34,602 bases of DNA, from contig CAKNHF010000032.1 of NCBI GenBank assembly GCA_930972465.1, positions 1 through 34,602 of the forward strand, read 5' to 3'. The translations under genes and the position numbers were made by a program. A model generated the notes under the pieces. That model was not told where the DNA came from. It made no database searches and saw only the letters and a program-made list of their open reading frames with translations. Positions 1 to 7,812 of the stretch are shown piece after piece (positions within the stretch are counted from its first letter, which is position 1; the number at the start of each line of letters is the position of its first letter). This DNA comes from an uncultured Lachnospiraceae bacterium (GTDB taxonomy: Bacteria; Bacillota; Clostridia; Lachnospirales; Lachnospiraceae).

Positions 1-48
1 GTCGGGCTCATAACCCGAAGGTCGCAGGTTCAAATCCTGCTCCCGCAA
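1..48 (+). tRNA. initiator tRNA-fMet(CAT), 5' end outside window
   Basis: The 3' half of a tRNA begins at the window edge. The anticodon loop CTCATAA gives anticodon CAT. The anticodon stem has three consecutive G-C pairs (GGG/CCC), the hallmark of initiator rather than elongator tRNA-Met. The T arm is GCAGG-TTCAAAT-CCTGC, and the acceptor 3' strand ends CCCGCA plus discriminator A at 48. CCA is not encoded. The D arm and 5' acceptor strand lie upstream of the window. Confidence 0.93.
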
Positions 49-73
49 CTTACACGTTTTATACGTGTTAAAT

Positions 74-146
<73 letters not shown>

Positions 147-192
147 TTTTTCTCTGCTAAAAAATATTTTACAGGGAATAATAATTGAATAA

Positions 193-265
193 GGGCGTGT
201 AGCTCAGGTGGTAGAGCACTTGACTTTTAATCAAGTTGTCCGGGGTTCGAATCCCCGCACGCTCA
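193..265 (+). tRNA. tRNA-Lys(TTT)
   Basis: Complete 73-nt cloverleaf. The acceptor strands GGGCGTG and CACGCTC pair with one G-U, the anticodon loop CTTTTAA gives TTT, and the T arm is CGGGG-TTCGAAT-CCCCG. The discriminator is A and CCA is not encoded. It is the last tRNA of the cluster, followed 10 nt later by a terminator hairpin. Confidence 0.97.
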
Positions 266-274
266 TACATTAAG

Positions 275-303
275 ATATCCGGGAATTTTCCCGGATATTT
301 TTA
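275..303 (+). terminator. intrinsic terminator of the tRNA cluster
   Basis: The inverted repeat ATATCCGGGAA/TTCCCGGATAT has a minimal loop and is followed by a run of T. It sits directly after tRNA-Lys and before a convergent small gene. The 5' arm carries no A-run, so it probably works mainly on the plus strand. Confidence 0.85.
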
Positions 304-323
304 AATAGGAGATAATGTTTGAG

Positions 324-488
324 TTATTCTCCGCCGGGGCCATCACGCCGGGGAACTTCATCAGGAATAGCATTGGATGCGTTTGTCGGCTGTGGGAGGA
401 CAATTTCAGGTACCATTGTATCCTTATAGTCTTTGTCCCCTTTTTTGTCCGGTCGATATTCCGGCGGACAGTATTTATTGTTTTTCAT
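324..488 (-). CDS. small hypothetical protein, 54 aa
   Basis: I do not recognise a family. The product is 54 residues, hydrophilic, rich in Pro, Asp and Lys, begins MKNNKYCPPEYRPDKKG and ends in a Gly/Pro/acidic tail; there is no membrane segment. I chose the ATG at 488 rather than the upstream in-frame ATG at 542 because a strong GAAAGGAGAG ribosome site lies about 8 nt before it, which is also the main reason to believe the gene is real. It points towards the tRNA cluster and is divergent from the decarboxylase operon. A hairpin with a T-run lies in its leader at 540-570. The function is unknown. Confidence 0.6.
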   Translation of the reverse strand: MKNNKYCPPEYRPDKKGDKDYKDTMVPEIVLPQPTNASNAIPDEVPRRDGPGGE

Positions 489-539
489 ATAAGCACTCTC
501 CTTTCGGAAATAGTGTTTGCAGGAAATCTGGCAGATATG

Positions 540-570
540 CAAAAAAAGCCGGGACTGTGAAGTGCCGGCT
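540..570 (-). terminator. terminator-like hairpin in the leader of the small minus-strand gene
   Basis: Read on the minus strand, AGCCGG pairs with CCGGCT across a 12-nt loop and is followed at once by seven T. It stands about 50 nt upstream of the 54-aa gene at 324-488. The neighbour further upstream is divergent, so no upstream minus-strand transcript obviously needs ending here. It could be an attenuator, or it could terminate a short unseen RNA. No known aptamer was recognised next to it. Confidence 0.45.
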
Positions 571-760
571 GAGAAAAAGGAAAATGTATATTGAAAAAGC
601 GCATCCGCTTTATTGATTGATACTATAATCTGAAAATGTGAGAAATATGTGATAACTATATAAAAAACAGGTTAATATTTATGAAGTATGTGGGTATTCC
701 ATTTGAAAAGCGTATACCTGATATACTGAAATTCATGAAAAGCTGCTGTGGTGAATTGAA

Positions 761-2209
761 ATGAAATATTTATACAGTCAACTTAAAACATATGAAAAGT
801 CGGATTTTTACCCTTTTCATATGCCGGGACACAAGAGGAATCCGAATGTTACAGGTGCGGATCTTCCATATGGAATAGATATTACCGAGATCGAAGGCTT
901 TGATGATCTTCATCATGCGGACGGCATTCTGCTGGAAGCAGAGAAACGTGCGGCCCGGGTTTATTCTGCGGAAGAGACGCATTATCTTGTAAACGGAAGT
1001 ACTGCCGGCCTGCTGAGCGCCGTTATGGGGTGTACAGCACGCGGGGGTAAAATACTTATGGCAAGAAACTGCCATAAGTCAGTATATAATGCGGTATATA
1101 TGAAGGAGCTTTATCCGATATATATTTATCCGGAATTTGATCCGGAGACGGAACTGAACGGGGAGATACGTCCTGAGAAAGTAAGACTTCTTCTTGAAGA
1201 GAATAAAGATGTACAGGCGGTTGTCATTACTTCGCCTACCTATGACGGAGCAGTATCAGATACGGAGGAAATTGCCGGAATCGCACATGAGCGGGGGATT
1301 CCGCTTATTGTGGATGAGGCACATGGAGCACATTTTGGGTTTCATCCGTATTTTCCTGATAATTCCAATGCAAAAGGGGCGGATGTTGTAATTCACAGCT
1401 TTCATAAGACAATGCCGTCTCTTACGCAGACTGCCCTGATTCATATGAATGGAAAACTGGCGGACAGGAAAAAGATAAGGAAATATCTGCATATAATTCA
1501 GACAAGCAGTCCGTCGTACGTGCTGATGTCTGCCATAGACGAATGCATACGCCTTCTGGAGGAAAATAAGGACAGAATGTTCGAAAACTATACGGGCCTT
1601 CTCAGAGAAATCCGGAATGAGCTGTCATTGCTGAAAAATATGAGACTTGTGCAGAGCAGAATATTTGACAGATCAAAACTGACAATCTCGGTAAAAGATA
1701 CTTTTCTTAAAAGCAGAAGCACTGAAAAGATAATTCCGTTTACCGGAAGAGATCTGTATATCAGACTGCTGAAAGAATATCATCTTCAGGCCGAAATGGC
1801 CGCCGGGTCATATGTGATAGCAATGACAGCGCCTGGAGACACCCGAGAGGGCATGAAGCGCCTGGCTGAGGCGCTGACAGAGACGGACAGAATCCTTTGC
1901 AGAAGAGATCCGGGACCATGTGTGAAGGACAGGGAATTTGGCAGAAATGAGCAGGTATACACAGTGTGGGAAGCGGAAAATATGAGAGATTCCGGCAAAG
2001 TGTGCACAGAACATACAGTCTGGAACAAAGCGGCCGGAAAGACTGCGCTTGAGTATGCTTATCTGTATCCCCCGGGAATCCCTCTTGTTGTTCCGGGAGA
2101 GCGGATATCCGAAGATACTGCAGAACAGATCCGGAAGTACAGAGAAGCGGGGTTCAGGATAGAGGGAACAGAAAAAAGAGAGGAAATCGAGGTGCTGAAG
2201 GATGGGTAG
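761..2209 (+). CDS. Orn/Lys/Arg decarboxylase family, PLP enzyme (SpeA/YaaO-like)
   Basis: A fold-type I PLP-dependent amino acid decarboxylase of 482 aa. The N-terminus has the family opening FHMPGHKR (about residues 19-26). The PLP lysine is Lys216 in HSFHK, preceded by VDEAHGAH (about 183-190), where the Asp contacts the pyridine nitrogen. The C-terminus carries the small Orn/Lys/Arg decarboxylase domain, ending with a conserved YPPGIP segment. The length suits the short Firmicutes YaaO/SpeA type rather than the roughly 700-aa inducible enzymes. The substrate (arginine, lysine or ornithine) cannot be read from the sequence. It opens the operon and overlaps the next gene by 8 nt. In Bacillus subtilis a homologue also lies upstream of tmk-holB-yaaT. 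The ribosome site is weak (GGTGA). Confidence 0.88.
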   Translation: MKYLYSQLKTYEKSDFYPFHMPGHKRNPNVTGADLPYGIDITEIEGFDDLHHADGILLEAEKRAARVYSAEETHYLVNGSTAGLLSAVMGCTARGGKILMARNCHKSVYNAVYMKELYPIYIYPEFDPETELNGEIRPEKVRLLLEENKDVQAVVITSPTYDGAVSDTEEIAGIAHERGIPLIVDEAHGAHFGFHPYFPDNSNAKGADVVIHSFHKTMPSLTQTALIHMNGKLADRKKIRKYLHIIQTSSPSYVLMSAIDECIRLLEENKDRMFENYTGLLREIRNELSLLKNMRLVQSRIFDRSKLTISVKDTFLKSRSTEKIIPFTGRDLYIRLLKEYHLQAEMAAGSYVIAMTAPGDTREGMKRLAEALTETDRILCRRDPGPCVKDREFGRNEQVYTVWEAENMRDSGKVCTEHTVWNKAAGKTALEYAYLYPPGIPLVVPGERISEDTAEQIRKYREAGFRIEGTEKREEIEVLKDG

Positions 2210-2789
2210 GATTTTTTACATCATGGGGAAAAGCTCCTCAGGGAAAGATACGATATATAAAAGGCTGAGTGAACGGCGCCCTGACATGAAAAGGATAATC
2301 CCGTATACAACACGGCCTGTCCGAGAAGGGGAGACAGATGGCGTCGAGTATTTTTTTGTGGATCAGAAGCGCCTGAATGACCTGATGGATGAAGGCAGGG
2401 TCATAGAAGTGAGATCGTATGATACAAAATGCGGCATCTGGACATATTTTACTGCAGACGACGGACAGATTAATCTGGACAGGCATGATTATCTGGTGAT
2501 TGGCACCCTGGTATCGTATCGTGCGCTGAGAGACTATTTCGGCAGCGACAAGCTTGTGCCGATCTATATTGAAGTGGAAGACGGGCTTCGTCTGTACAGA
2601 GCCCTGCAGCGTGAGAGAAAAGAAAAAGCACCGAAATACGCCGAGATGTGCAGGAGATTTCTGGCGGATTCGGAAGATTTCTCAGAAGATAATCTCAGAA
2701 AGGCAGGAATAGAGAGAAGATTTGAGAATCTGGATCTGGACGCCTGTCTGGAAGAAATCAACAGGTATATAGAGGATTTTAGGGTATAA
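2202..2789 (+). CDS. guanylate kinase-like protein
   Basis: A P-loop nucleoside monophosphate kinase of 195 aa, close to guanylate kinase in length. The P-loop is GKSSSGKD (about residues 9-16). The GMP-binding region YTTRPVREGETDGVEYFFV (about 35-53) is characteristic of Gmk, which phosphorylates GMP to GDP. The stretch from the middle onwards is divergent, so this may be a paralogue and not the essential Gmk. It overlaps the decarboxylase by 8 nt, so translation is coupled. In the comparable Bacillus cluster this slot holds thymidylate kinase (tmk), so the neighbourhood is conserved but the kinase differs. Confidence 0.8.
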   Translation: MGRIFYIMGKSSSGKDTIYKRLSERRPDMKRIIPYTTRPVREGETDGVEYFFVDQKRLNDLMDEGRVIEVRSYDTKCGIWTYFTADDGQINLDRHDYLVIGTLVSYRALRDYFGSDKLVPIYIEVEDGLRLYRALQRERKEKAPKYAEMCRRFLADSEDFSEDNLRKAGIERRFENLDLDACLEEINRYIEDFRV

Positions 2790-2803
2790 CTTGCGGACAG
2801 ATT

Positions 2804-2813
2804 GTGCTATACT
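2804..2813 (+). promoter_or_regulatory. possible extended -10 element before holB
   Basis: The 72-nt gap before holB contains GTGCTATACT, an extended -10 (TGN plus TATACT). No convincing -35 lies 16-18 nt upstream, so this is a weak candidate for an internal promoter. Confidence 0.3.
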
Positions 2814-2861
2814 TAAGAAGTACACCTTTACGAAGGAAATAATGCACGGCAGGTGATAAAG

Positions 2862-3857
2862 ATGAGTGGTTTTAAAGACGTAGTTGGTCACAAGAACATT
2901 ATTAAATATATTGAGAGCGCGGTGAGTGCGGATGCAGTCTCTCATGCTTATATTCTTAATGGAGAGAGAGGTTCGGGGAAAAAGATGCTGGCGAACCTGT
3001 TTTCCATGAGCCTGCAGTGCCAGAATCGAGAAGAAAACGGTGAGGCATGCGGAAAGTGCCAGTCCTGCAAGCAGGCCGTGAACGGCAACCAGCCTGATAT
3101 CATCAGAGTTACACATGAAAAACCGAATACGATCAGTGTAGATGATATCAGAGAACAGGTGAATAACGATATTGTAATCAAACCGTACAGCAGCAGATAC
3201 AAGATCTATATTATTCCGGAAGCGGATCTGATGACAGTACAGGCTCAGAATGCGCTTCTGAAAACGATCGAGGAGCCGCCGGAGTATGCGGTGATCATGC
3301 TTCTGACAGAGAATGCGGAGACGCTTCTCCCGACCATACGCTCAAGATGTGTTATGATGAAGCTCCGCAATATCAAGGATCAGCTGGTTAAGAAATATCT
3401 GATGGAACAGATGCAGATACCGGATTATAAAGCCGATGTATGTGTTGCGTTCGCCCAGGGGAACATGGGAAAAGCCATTATGCTTGCGACTTCCGATTAT
3501 TTCAACGAGATTAAGGAAGAAGCTGTGCATCTTCTGCGCAACATTGATGAGATGGATGTTTCGGAATTGATGGAAGCGGTCAAGAAATGTATGACATACA
3601 AGCTTGAGATCAATGATTATCTGGACATCATTGCGATATGGTACAGGGATGTGCTCATATATAAGGCGACAAAAAGCGTAGACAGGGTGGTTTTCTCTGA
3701 TCAGCTCAGATATATCAGAGCCCGGGCAAGCAAGAGTTCCTATGAAGGGATTGAGAACATACTTGACGCTCTGGAAAAAGCAAAAGCCAGAATGAAGGCA
3801 AATGTCAACTTTGAGCTGACGATGGAACTGCTCTTACTGACAATAAAGGAGAACTGA
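2862..3857 (+). CDS. holB: DNA polymerase III subunit delta'
   Basis: Clamp-loader subunit delta', an AAA+ protein that helps load the sliding clamp at the replication fork. The 331-aa product begins MSGFKDVVGH, typical of the family, and has a P-loop-like GERGSGKK at residues 34-41. A zinc-binding cluster lies in CQNREENGEACGKCQSC. PEADLMTVQAQNALLKTIEEPP matches the delta'/DnaX core, and IRSRC supplies the SRC motif. I chose the ATG at 2862 over an upstream GTG at 2853: AGGTGAT gives it a ribosome site and family members start here. It is followed by ricT after 5 nt, as holB-yaaT (with yabA) are neighbours in Bacillus. Confidence 0.93.
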   Translation: MSGFKDVVGHKNIIKYIESAVSADAVSHAYILNGERGSGKKMLANLFSMSLQCQNREENGEACGKCQSCKQAVNGNQPDIIRVTHEKPNTISVDDIREQVNNDIVIKPYSSRYKIYIIPEADLMTVQAQNALLKTIEEPPEYAVIMLLTENAETLLPTIRSRCVMMKLRNIKDQLVKKYLMEQMQIPDYKADVCVAFAQGNMGKAIMLATSDYFNEIKEEAVHLLRNIDEMDVSELMEAVKKCMTYKLEINDYLDIIAIWYRDVLIYKATKSVDRVVFSDQLRYIRARASKSSYEGIENILDALEKAKARMKANVNFELTMELLLLTIKEN

Positions 3858-3862
3858 CAGGC

Positions 3863-4768
3863 ATGACAAAGGTGATCGGAGTAAGATTCAGGACAGCGGG
3901 TAAGATTTACTTTTTCGCTCCGGGAAAACTGGATATAAAGAGGGGCGACCACGTCATTGTGGAAACGGCGAGAGGCATAGAATACGGGCGCGTTGTGAGC
4001 GGGCCGAGAGAAGTGAACGATGATGAAGTAGTGCAGCCGCTGAAATCAGTAATAAGAATTGCCACTGAACAGGATAAGAAGACAGTGGAGAAGAATCATC
4101 AGAAAGAGAAGGAAGCATTCAGGATCTGCCTTGAGAAGATAAGAAAGCATGGGCTGGAAATGAAGCTGATTGACGCAGAATATACGTTTGACAACAATAA
4201 GGTGCTTTTTTATTTTACAGCTGACGGGAGGGTTGACTTCAGGGAACTTGTAAAAGACCTGGCTGCCGTATTTCGGACAAGGATAGAGCTCCGACAGATC
4301 GGAGTGCGGGACGAGACAAAAATACGCGGCGGCATCGGCATATGCGGAAGGCCGCTGTGCTGCAGTACTTATCTTACAGAATTTGCCGCGGTATCCATTA
4401 AAATGGCAAAAGAGCAGAATCTTTCTCTTAATCCGACAAAGATATCGGGAGTGTGCGGACGGCTTATGTGCTGTCTGACCAATGAAGAGGAGACATATGA
4501 GGAGCTCAACAGCCAGCTTCCGTCTGTAGGGGATACGGTGACGACAAATGACGGACTTACCGGAGTCGTCCATTCTCTGAGTATTCTCCGCAGACAGGTC
4601 AAGGTCGTGGTCAATCTGGAGGATGATGAGAAAGAGATACGTGAATACAAAGCGGATGAACTGAAGTTCAAGCCAAGGAAGAAGAAGCATAAAGCATCCA
4701 GGGAGGAAACAAAGAAGTCCGCGCCATCTGAGAAGAAAGAGGGAGCGTCAAAAGCCCATGGAAAGTGA
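3863..4768 (+). CDS. ricT: RicT (YaaT), PSP1-domain protein of the Y-complex
   Basis: PSP1-domain protein of 301 aa. In Bacillus, RicT/YaaT forms an Fe-S complex with RicA and RicF that stimulates RNase Y processing and affects biofilm, competence and sporulation. The N-terminus MTKVIGVRFRTAGKIYFFAPG and the paired cysteine motifs GICGRPLCC (about residues 153-161) and GVCGRLMCC (about 194-202) are diagnostic. The C-terminus is a Lys-rich, low-complexity tail. Its ribosome site AGGAG overlaps the end of holB and its own end overlaps trmN6 by 11 nt, so the three are translationally coupled. Confidence 0.93.
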   Translation: MTKVIGVRFRTAGKIYFFAPGKLDIKRGDHVIVETARGIEYGRVVSGPREVNDDEVVQPLKSVIRIATEQDKKTVEKNHQKEKEAFRICLEKIRKHGLEMKLIDAEYTFDNNKVLFYFTADGRVDFRELVKDLAAVFRTRIELRQIGVRDETKIRGGIGICGRPLCCSTYLTEFAAVSIKMAKEQNLSLNPTKISGVCGRLMCCLTNEEETYEELNSQLPSVGDTVTTNDGLTGVVHSLSILRRQVKVVVNLEDDEKEIREYKADELKFKPRKKKHKASREETKKSAPSEKKEGASKAHGK

Positions 4769-5462
4769 TATCAGACCTGGAGAACGCCTCGATGACCTTC
4801 AGCTCAATGGATTAGAGCTGATACAGGATCCGGAAAAGTTCTGTTTCGGGGTCGATGCGGTTCTTCTGTCGGATTTTGTGAAGGTCAGGCCGGGAGAAAA
4901 TGTGCTTGACCTTGGGACGGGAAACGGAATAATTCCTCTGCTTCTGTCAGCGAAGACACAGGCAGCTCATATTACCGGACTGGAGATCCAGGAGGATATA
5001 GTTGAGATGGCCCGCAGAAGTGTTTCTCACAACGGGCTTAATGACAGGATTGATATAGTGGAAGGCGATATCAAAGAGGCGGCAGATATATTTAAGCCGG
5101 CCTTTTTTGATGTTATTACAACGAATCCTCCTTATATGCTTGCAGAACACGGACTGCGAAATCCGGATGATTCCCGCGCAATCGCGCGGCATGAGGTGCT
5201 GTGTTCGCTGGACGATATCCTGAGAGAGAGTATGAAGCTGATGCAGGATAAGAGCAGATTTTATATGATACACAGACCCTTTCGTCTGACAGAGATCATG
5301 ATCAAGATGAATTATTATAAAATTGAACCAAAACGGATCCGGTTTGTGCATCCGTACATAGATAAGGAACCGACGATGGTTCTTATCGAAGGCGTGCGGG
5401 GAGCAAGACCGCGTGTGACTGTGGAGCCTCCTGTTGTGCTGCATACCAGAGAGACGGTGTGA
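4758..5462 (+). CDS. trmN6: tRNA1(Val) (adenine(37)-N6)-methyltransferase family
   Basis: Class I SAM-dependent N6-adenine methyltransferase of 234 aa, the YabB/TrmN6 family, which modifies A37 of tRNA1-Val. SAM-binding motif I is VLDLGTGNGIIPLLL and the catalytic NPPY tetrad is at residues 123-126. The N-terminal LDDLQLNGLELIQDPEKFCFGVDAVLLSDF is typical of the family. It overlaps ricT by 11 nt and precedes rsmI, the same order as yaaT...yabB...yabC(rsmI) in Bacillus (there with yabA and yazA between). The substrate is inferred from the family. Confidence 0.88.
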   Translation: MESDIRPGERLDDLQLNGLELIQDPEKFCFGVDAVLLSDFVKVRPGENVLDLGTGNGIIPLLLSAKTQAAHITGLEIQEDIVEMARRSVSHNGLNDRIDIVEGDIKEAADIFKPAFFDVITTNPPYMLAEHGLRNPDDSRAIARHEVLCSLDDILRESMKLMQDKSRFYMIHRPFRLTEIMIKMNYYKIEPKRIRFVHPYIDKEPTMVLIEGVRGARPRVTVEPPVVLHTRETV

Positions 5463-5543
5463 CCGGCCATCTGAAAGGGAATCTTTTTCAAAACAAACGA
5501 CATGGCAGGCAGATGAATATGCGACAGAAGCAGGAGGAGAAAA

Positions 5544-6398
5544 ATGTCAGGAATCTTATATCTGTGTGCAACTCCGATCGGCAATCTGGAAGATATGACT
5601 TTTCGTGCTGTGAGAGTGCTGAAAGAAGTGGATCTGATTGCAGCGGAAGACACAAGAAACAGTATTAAGCTGTTAAACCATTTCGGGATTCATACTGAGA
5701 TGACCAGCTATCATGAATATAATAAATATGATAAAGGGAGAAGGCTGGTGGAAAAGCTTCAGGAGGGGCAGAGCATTGCGCTGATTACAGACGCCGGCAC
5801 CCCTGGAATTTCGGATCCGGGGGAAGAGCTTGTAAGGATGTGCCATGAACAGGGGATCCAGGTGACCGCGGTGCCGGGCCCGGCCGCATGTGTGGCAGCG
5901 CTGACTGTTTCGGGAATGTCCACAAGGAGATTTGCATTTGAGGCATTCCTGCCTTCCGAGAAAAAAGAACTGGGAAGAGTACTGGATGAACTGGAGAATG
6001 AGACACGCACTGTTATTATCTATGAAGCGCCCCACCGCCTGACACGGACACTGAAGCTTCTCGCAGATCGACTTGGAGCGAGACGGGTGGCGGTGTGCAG
6101 GGAACTGACAAAAAAGCATGAAACGGTATTTCGCTCCACACTTCCGGAGGCGGTATCCTACTATGAGACCAATGTTCCCAGGGGGGAATGTGTTCTTGTT
6201 ATTGAGGGGAGGAGCCGGGACGAGATCGAGAGAGAAGAACAGGCCAGATGGTCGGAGATGAGCATTGAGGATCATGTGCAGTATTATCTCTCCCAGGGAG
6301 CAGATCGGAAAGAAGCCATGAAAAGAACTGCCAAAGACAGAGGAGTTCAGAAAAGAGAAATATATAACTATCTTGAAAAACTGAAAAATGACAAGTGA
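5544..6398 (+). CDS. rsmI: 16S rRNA (cytidine(1402)-2'-O)-methyltransferase
   Basis: RsmI methylates the ribose of C1402 in the decoding centre of 16S rRNA. The 284-aa product starts MSGILYLCATPIGNLEDMT and contains the AEDTRN and TDAGTPGISDPG motifs (about residues 80-91) of the tetrapyrrole methylase fold, followed by VPGPAA. Length is normal. The start has a clear AGGAGG site 6 nt upstream. It is the last gene of the operon. The stop codon is followed directly by a 19-bp palindromic terminator shared with the convergent ABC gene. Confidence 0.95.
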   Translation: MSGILYLCATPIGNLEDMTFRAVRVLKEVDLIAAEDTRNSIKLLNHFGIHTEMTSYHEYNKYDKGRRLVEKLQEGQSIALITDAGTPGISDPGEELVRMCHEQGIQVTAVPGPAACVAALTVSGMSTRRFAFEAFLPSEKKELGRVLDELENETRTVIIYEAPHRLTRTLKLLADRLGARRVAVCRELTKKHETVFRSTLPEAVSYYETNVPRGECVLVIEGRSRDEIEREEQARWSEMSIEDHVQYYLSQGADRKEAMKRTAKDRGVQKREIYNYLEKLKNDK

Positions 6399-6441
6399 AA
6401 AAATTGTAGACTGCTGAATATCTCAGCAGTCTACAATTTTT
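6399..6441. terminator. bidirectional intrinsic terminator between rsmI and the ABC gene
   Basis: A perfect 19-bp inverted repeat (core TTGTAGACTGCTGA) with a 5-nt ATATC loop and A-run/T-run arms. It begins one base after the rsmI stop. The last codons of the convergent ABC gene, encoding KIVDC, lie inside it, so one palindrome serves as coding sequence and as terminator in both directions. Confidence 0.92.
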
Positions 6442-7073
6442 CCGTCTTTCATATATACAATGCGTTTATTCAGTGAAAGGGCCTCTTCCAGATCATTTGT
6501 AACATAAAGGACAGTGATTCCCAGTTCGCTGTTGATGCGGAGAATATCGTGGAGCATTTCCTTTCTCCGGTCTTCATTCTGGCGGGCAAAATCTTCATCG
6601 ACAAGAAGGACTTTAGGCTGGCATACGATAGCGCGGCCGAGCGCCACACGCTGACGTTCCGCATCGGTAATGGCCCTCAGTTTGCGTGAAAGTATATCTG
6701 AAATACCGAGAAATGAAGATGCGGATCTGACCCTTGAATCTATAACGGTTCTCGGAAGATCACGCAGACGCAGCCCCAGGGCGATATTTTCATATACATT
6801 CATATGCTTGTACAAAGTATAATTCTGAAAGGCCATGGCCAGGCGGCGGTCGCGGGGGAGAACATCGTTGAGAAGTTCTTTCCCCAGATAAATCTCGCCG
6901 GAAGTTATGTCCTCCAGTCCTCCGATCATGCGCAGGATCGTTGATTTTCCGCACCCGCTGGGACCGTGGAAGATTACGAATTCCCCGTCTTCAATATGGA
7001 GATTCACATCGTTTACCGAGATAAAGCCGTTAGGGTATGTTTTAGTTAAGTGTTCAAATGTCACGCTGGCCAT
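6423..7073 (-). CDS. ABC transporter ATPase, MalK/MsmX-like, truncated and with degenerate signature
   Basis: A nucleotide-binding domain of 216 aa resembling sugar-importer ATPases (MalK/UgpC/MsmX), which normally run to about 370 aa. The C-terminal TOBE/OB domain is absent. Intact parts are the Walker A GPSGCGKST (37-45), the Q-loop glutamine (Q83) and Walker B LLVDE (156-160). Degenerate parts are the signature, where LSGGQRQRV has become ITDAERQRV (135 onward), the D-loop (ARQNED in place of SNLD), and the H-loop histidine, which is Asn193 in VTND. The protein should bind ATP, but hydrolysis by the usual composite site looks impaired. The reading frame is clean, which argues for a maintained protein rather than a pseudogene. 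The start has an excellent GGAGGTG site, and no permease gene is adjacent. Confidence 0.82.
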   Translation of the reverse strand: MASVTFEHLTKTYPNGFISVNDVNLHIEDGEFVIFHGPSGCGKSTILRMIGGLEDITSGEIYLGKELLNDVLPRDRRLAMAFQNYTLYKHMNVYENIALGLRLRDLPRTVIDSRVRSASSFLGISDILSRKLRAITDAERQRVALGRAIVCQPKVLLVDEDFARQNEDRRKEMLHDILRINSELGITVLYVTNDLEEALSLNKRIVYMKDGKIVDC

Positions 7074-7107
7074 AAGTACACCTCCGATTGTCAGTTTTTC
7101 TTACAAT

Positions 7108-7136
7108 ATTTTATCACAAAGTATCTTTCCGTACAA
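7108..7136 (-). promoter_or_regulatory. sigma-A promoter of the degenerate ABC gene
   Basis: On the minus strand TTGTAC, a 17-nt spacer and TAAAAT, about 35 nt upstream of the ABC start codon. It lies between spmB and the ABC gene, so the latter can be expressed independently of spmB. Confidence 0.6.
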
Positions 7137-7154
7137 TCCTTACCTGGCGTGCGC

Positions 7155-7676
7155 CTAACCGGATACAAGCAGTACGCTTGCAGCCAGTCCGGCGAATGTC
7201 GCAATAAGCGCTCCGGCAAGCGTATAGCGTGATTTGCGGATCCCGGCGGTCATGAAATATACGCTCATGGTATAGAAGATCGTTTCCGTGCAGCACATGG
7301 ATACTGACGCAATAAGGCCGATTCTGGAGTCTGTCCCGTAATTCTCATAGATATCGAGAAGAAGCCCGGTAGCAGCAGATGAAGAAAACATTCTGACAAT
7401 GGTCAGAGGAACAAGTTCTCCGGGAAATCCTGCTAGGGAAGAAAACTGGCCGATGAAATCTGCAAGAAGATCCAGAAAACCGGATGCGCGCAGTATGCCG
7501 GTGGCTGCCATAAGACCGATCAGGGTAGGCATGAGGCGAATGACTGTGAGAAAACCGCTTCGTGCCCCCTGGATGAAGGTATCATAGACATTGATTCCGG
7601 AAAGAAGTCCGTAGATCACAATGGAAAGGATGATGAACGGCACGATAAAATCTGAGATATAAATGAGCAGATTCAA
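7155..7676 (-). CDS. spmB: spore maturation protein B
   Basis: SpmB is a membrane protein of the nucleoside-recognition (Gate) domain family needed for full dehydration of the spore core. The 173-aa product has several hydrophobic segments and the family motifs GLLSGINVYDTFIQGARSG, MPTLIGLMAATGILRASG, and SSAATG. I chose a TTG start at 7676 over the in-frame ATG at 7703: an AGGAG site lies 7 nt before the TTG, and homologues begin with the NxLIYxSD sequence that follows. spmA, its usual operon partner, lies 2 kb away on the opposite strand at 9614, which is unusual. Confidence 0.9.
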   Translation of the reverse strand: MNLLIYISDFIVPFIILSIVIYGLLSGINVYDTFIQGARSGFLTVIRLMPTLIGLMAATGILRASGFLDLLADFIGQFSSLAGFPGELVPLTIVRMFSSSAATGLLLDIYENYGTDSRIGLIASVSMCCTETIFYTMSVYFMTAGIRKSRYTLAGALIATFAGLAASVLLVSG

Positions 7677-7710
7677 TTCAAAGCTCCTGTCTGGTATATG
7701 CACTTAATAG

Positions 7711-7739
7711 ATTATATGCAGAAAAGCGGACAGAGATTC
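7711..7739 (-). promoter_or_regulatory. possible sporulation (sigma-E-like) promoter of spmB
   Basis: On the minus strand CATATAAT resembles the sigma-E -10 consensus (CATACAAT), with a weak GAATCT about 15 nt upstream. spm genes are sporulation-controlled in Bacillus. The -35 match is poor, so the assignment is tentative. Confidence 0.28.
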
Positions 7740-7812
7740 GGCATTCAGAAGTGGCGGGCATATTGTTTTCTAAGGTATCATAAGATACTGTAAATGGTAT
7801 TCCGGAGTTTTC

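Noticed and set aside
315-616. Two plus-strand open frames at 315-560 and 377-616
   Set aside because: They overlap the minus-strand 54-aa gene, which has a strong ribosome site, while these have none and resemble no protein.
7763-7791. Possible promoter TTGTTT-17-TACTGT before the DUF885 gene
   Set aside because: The -10 matches only three of six consensus bases; too weak to list.
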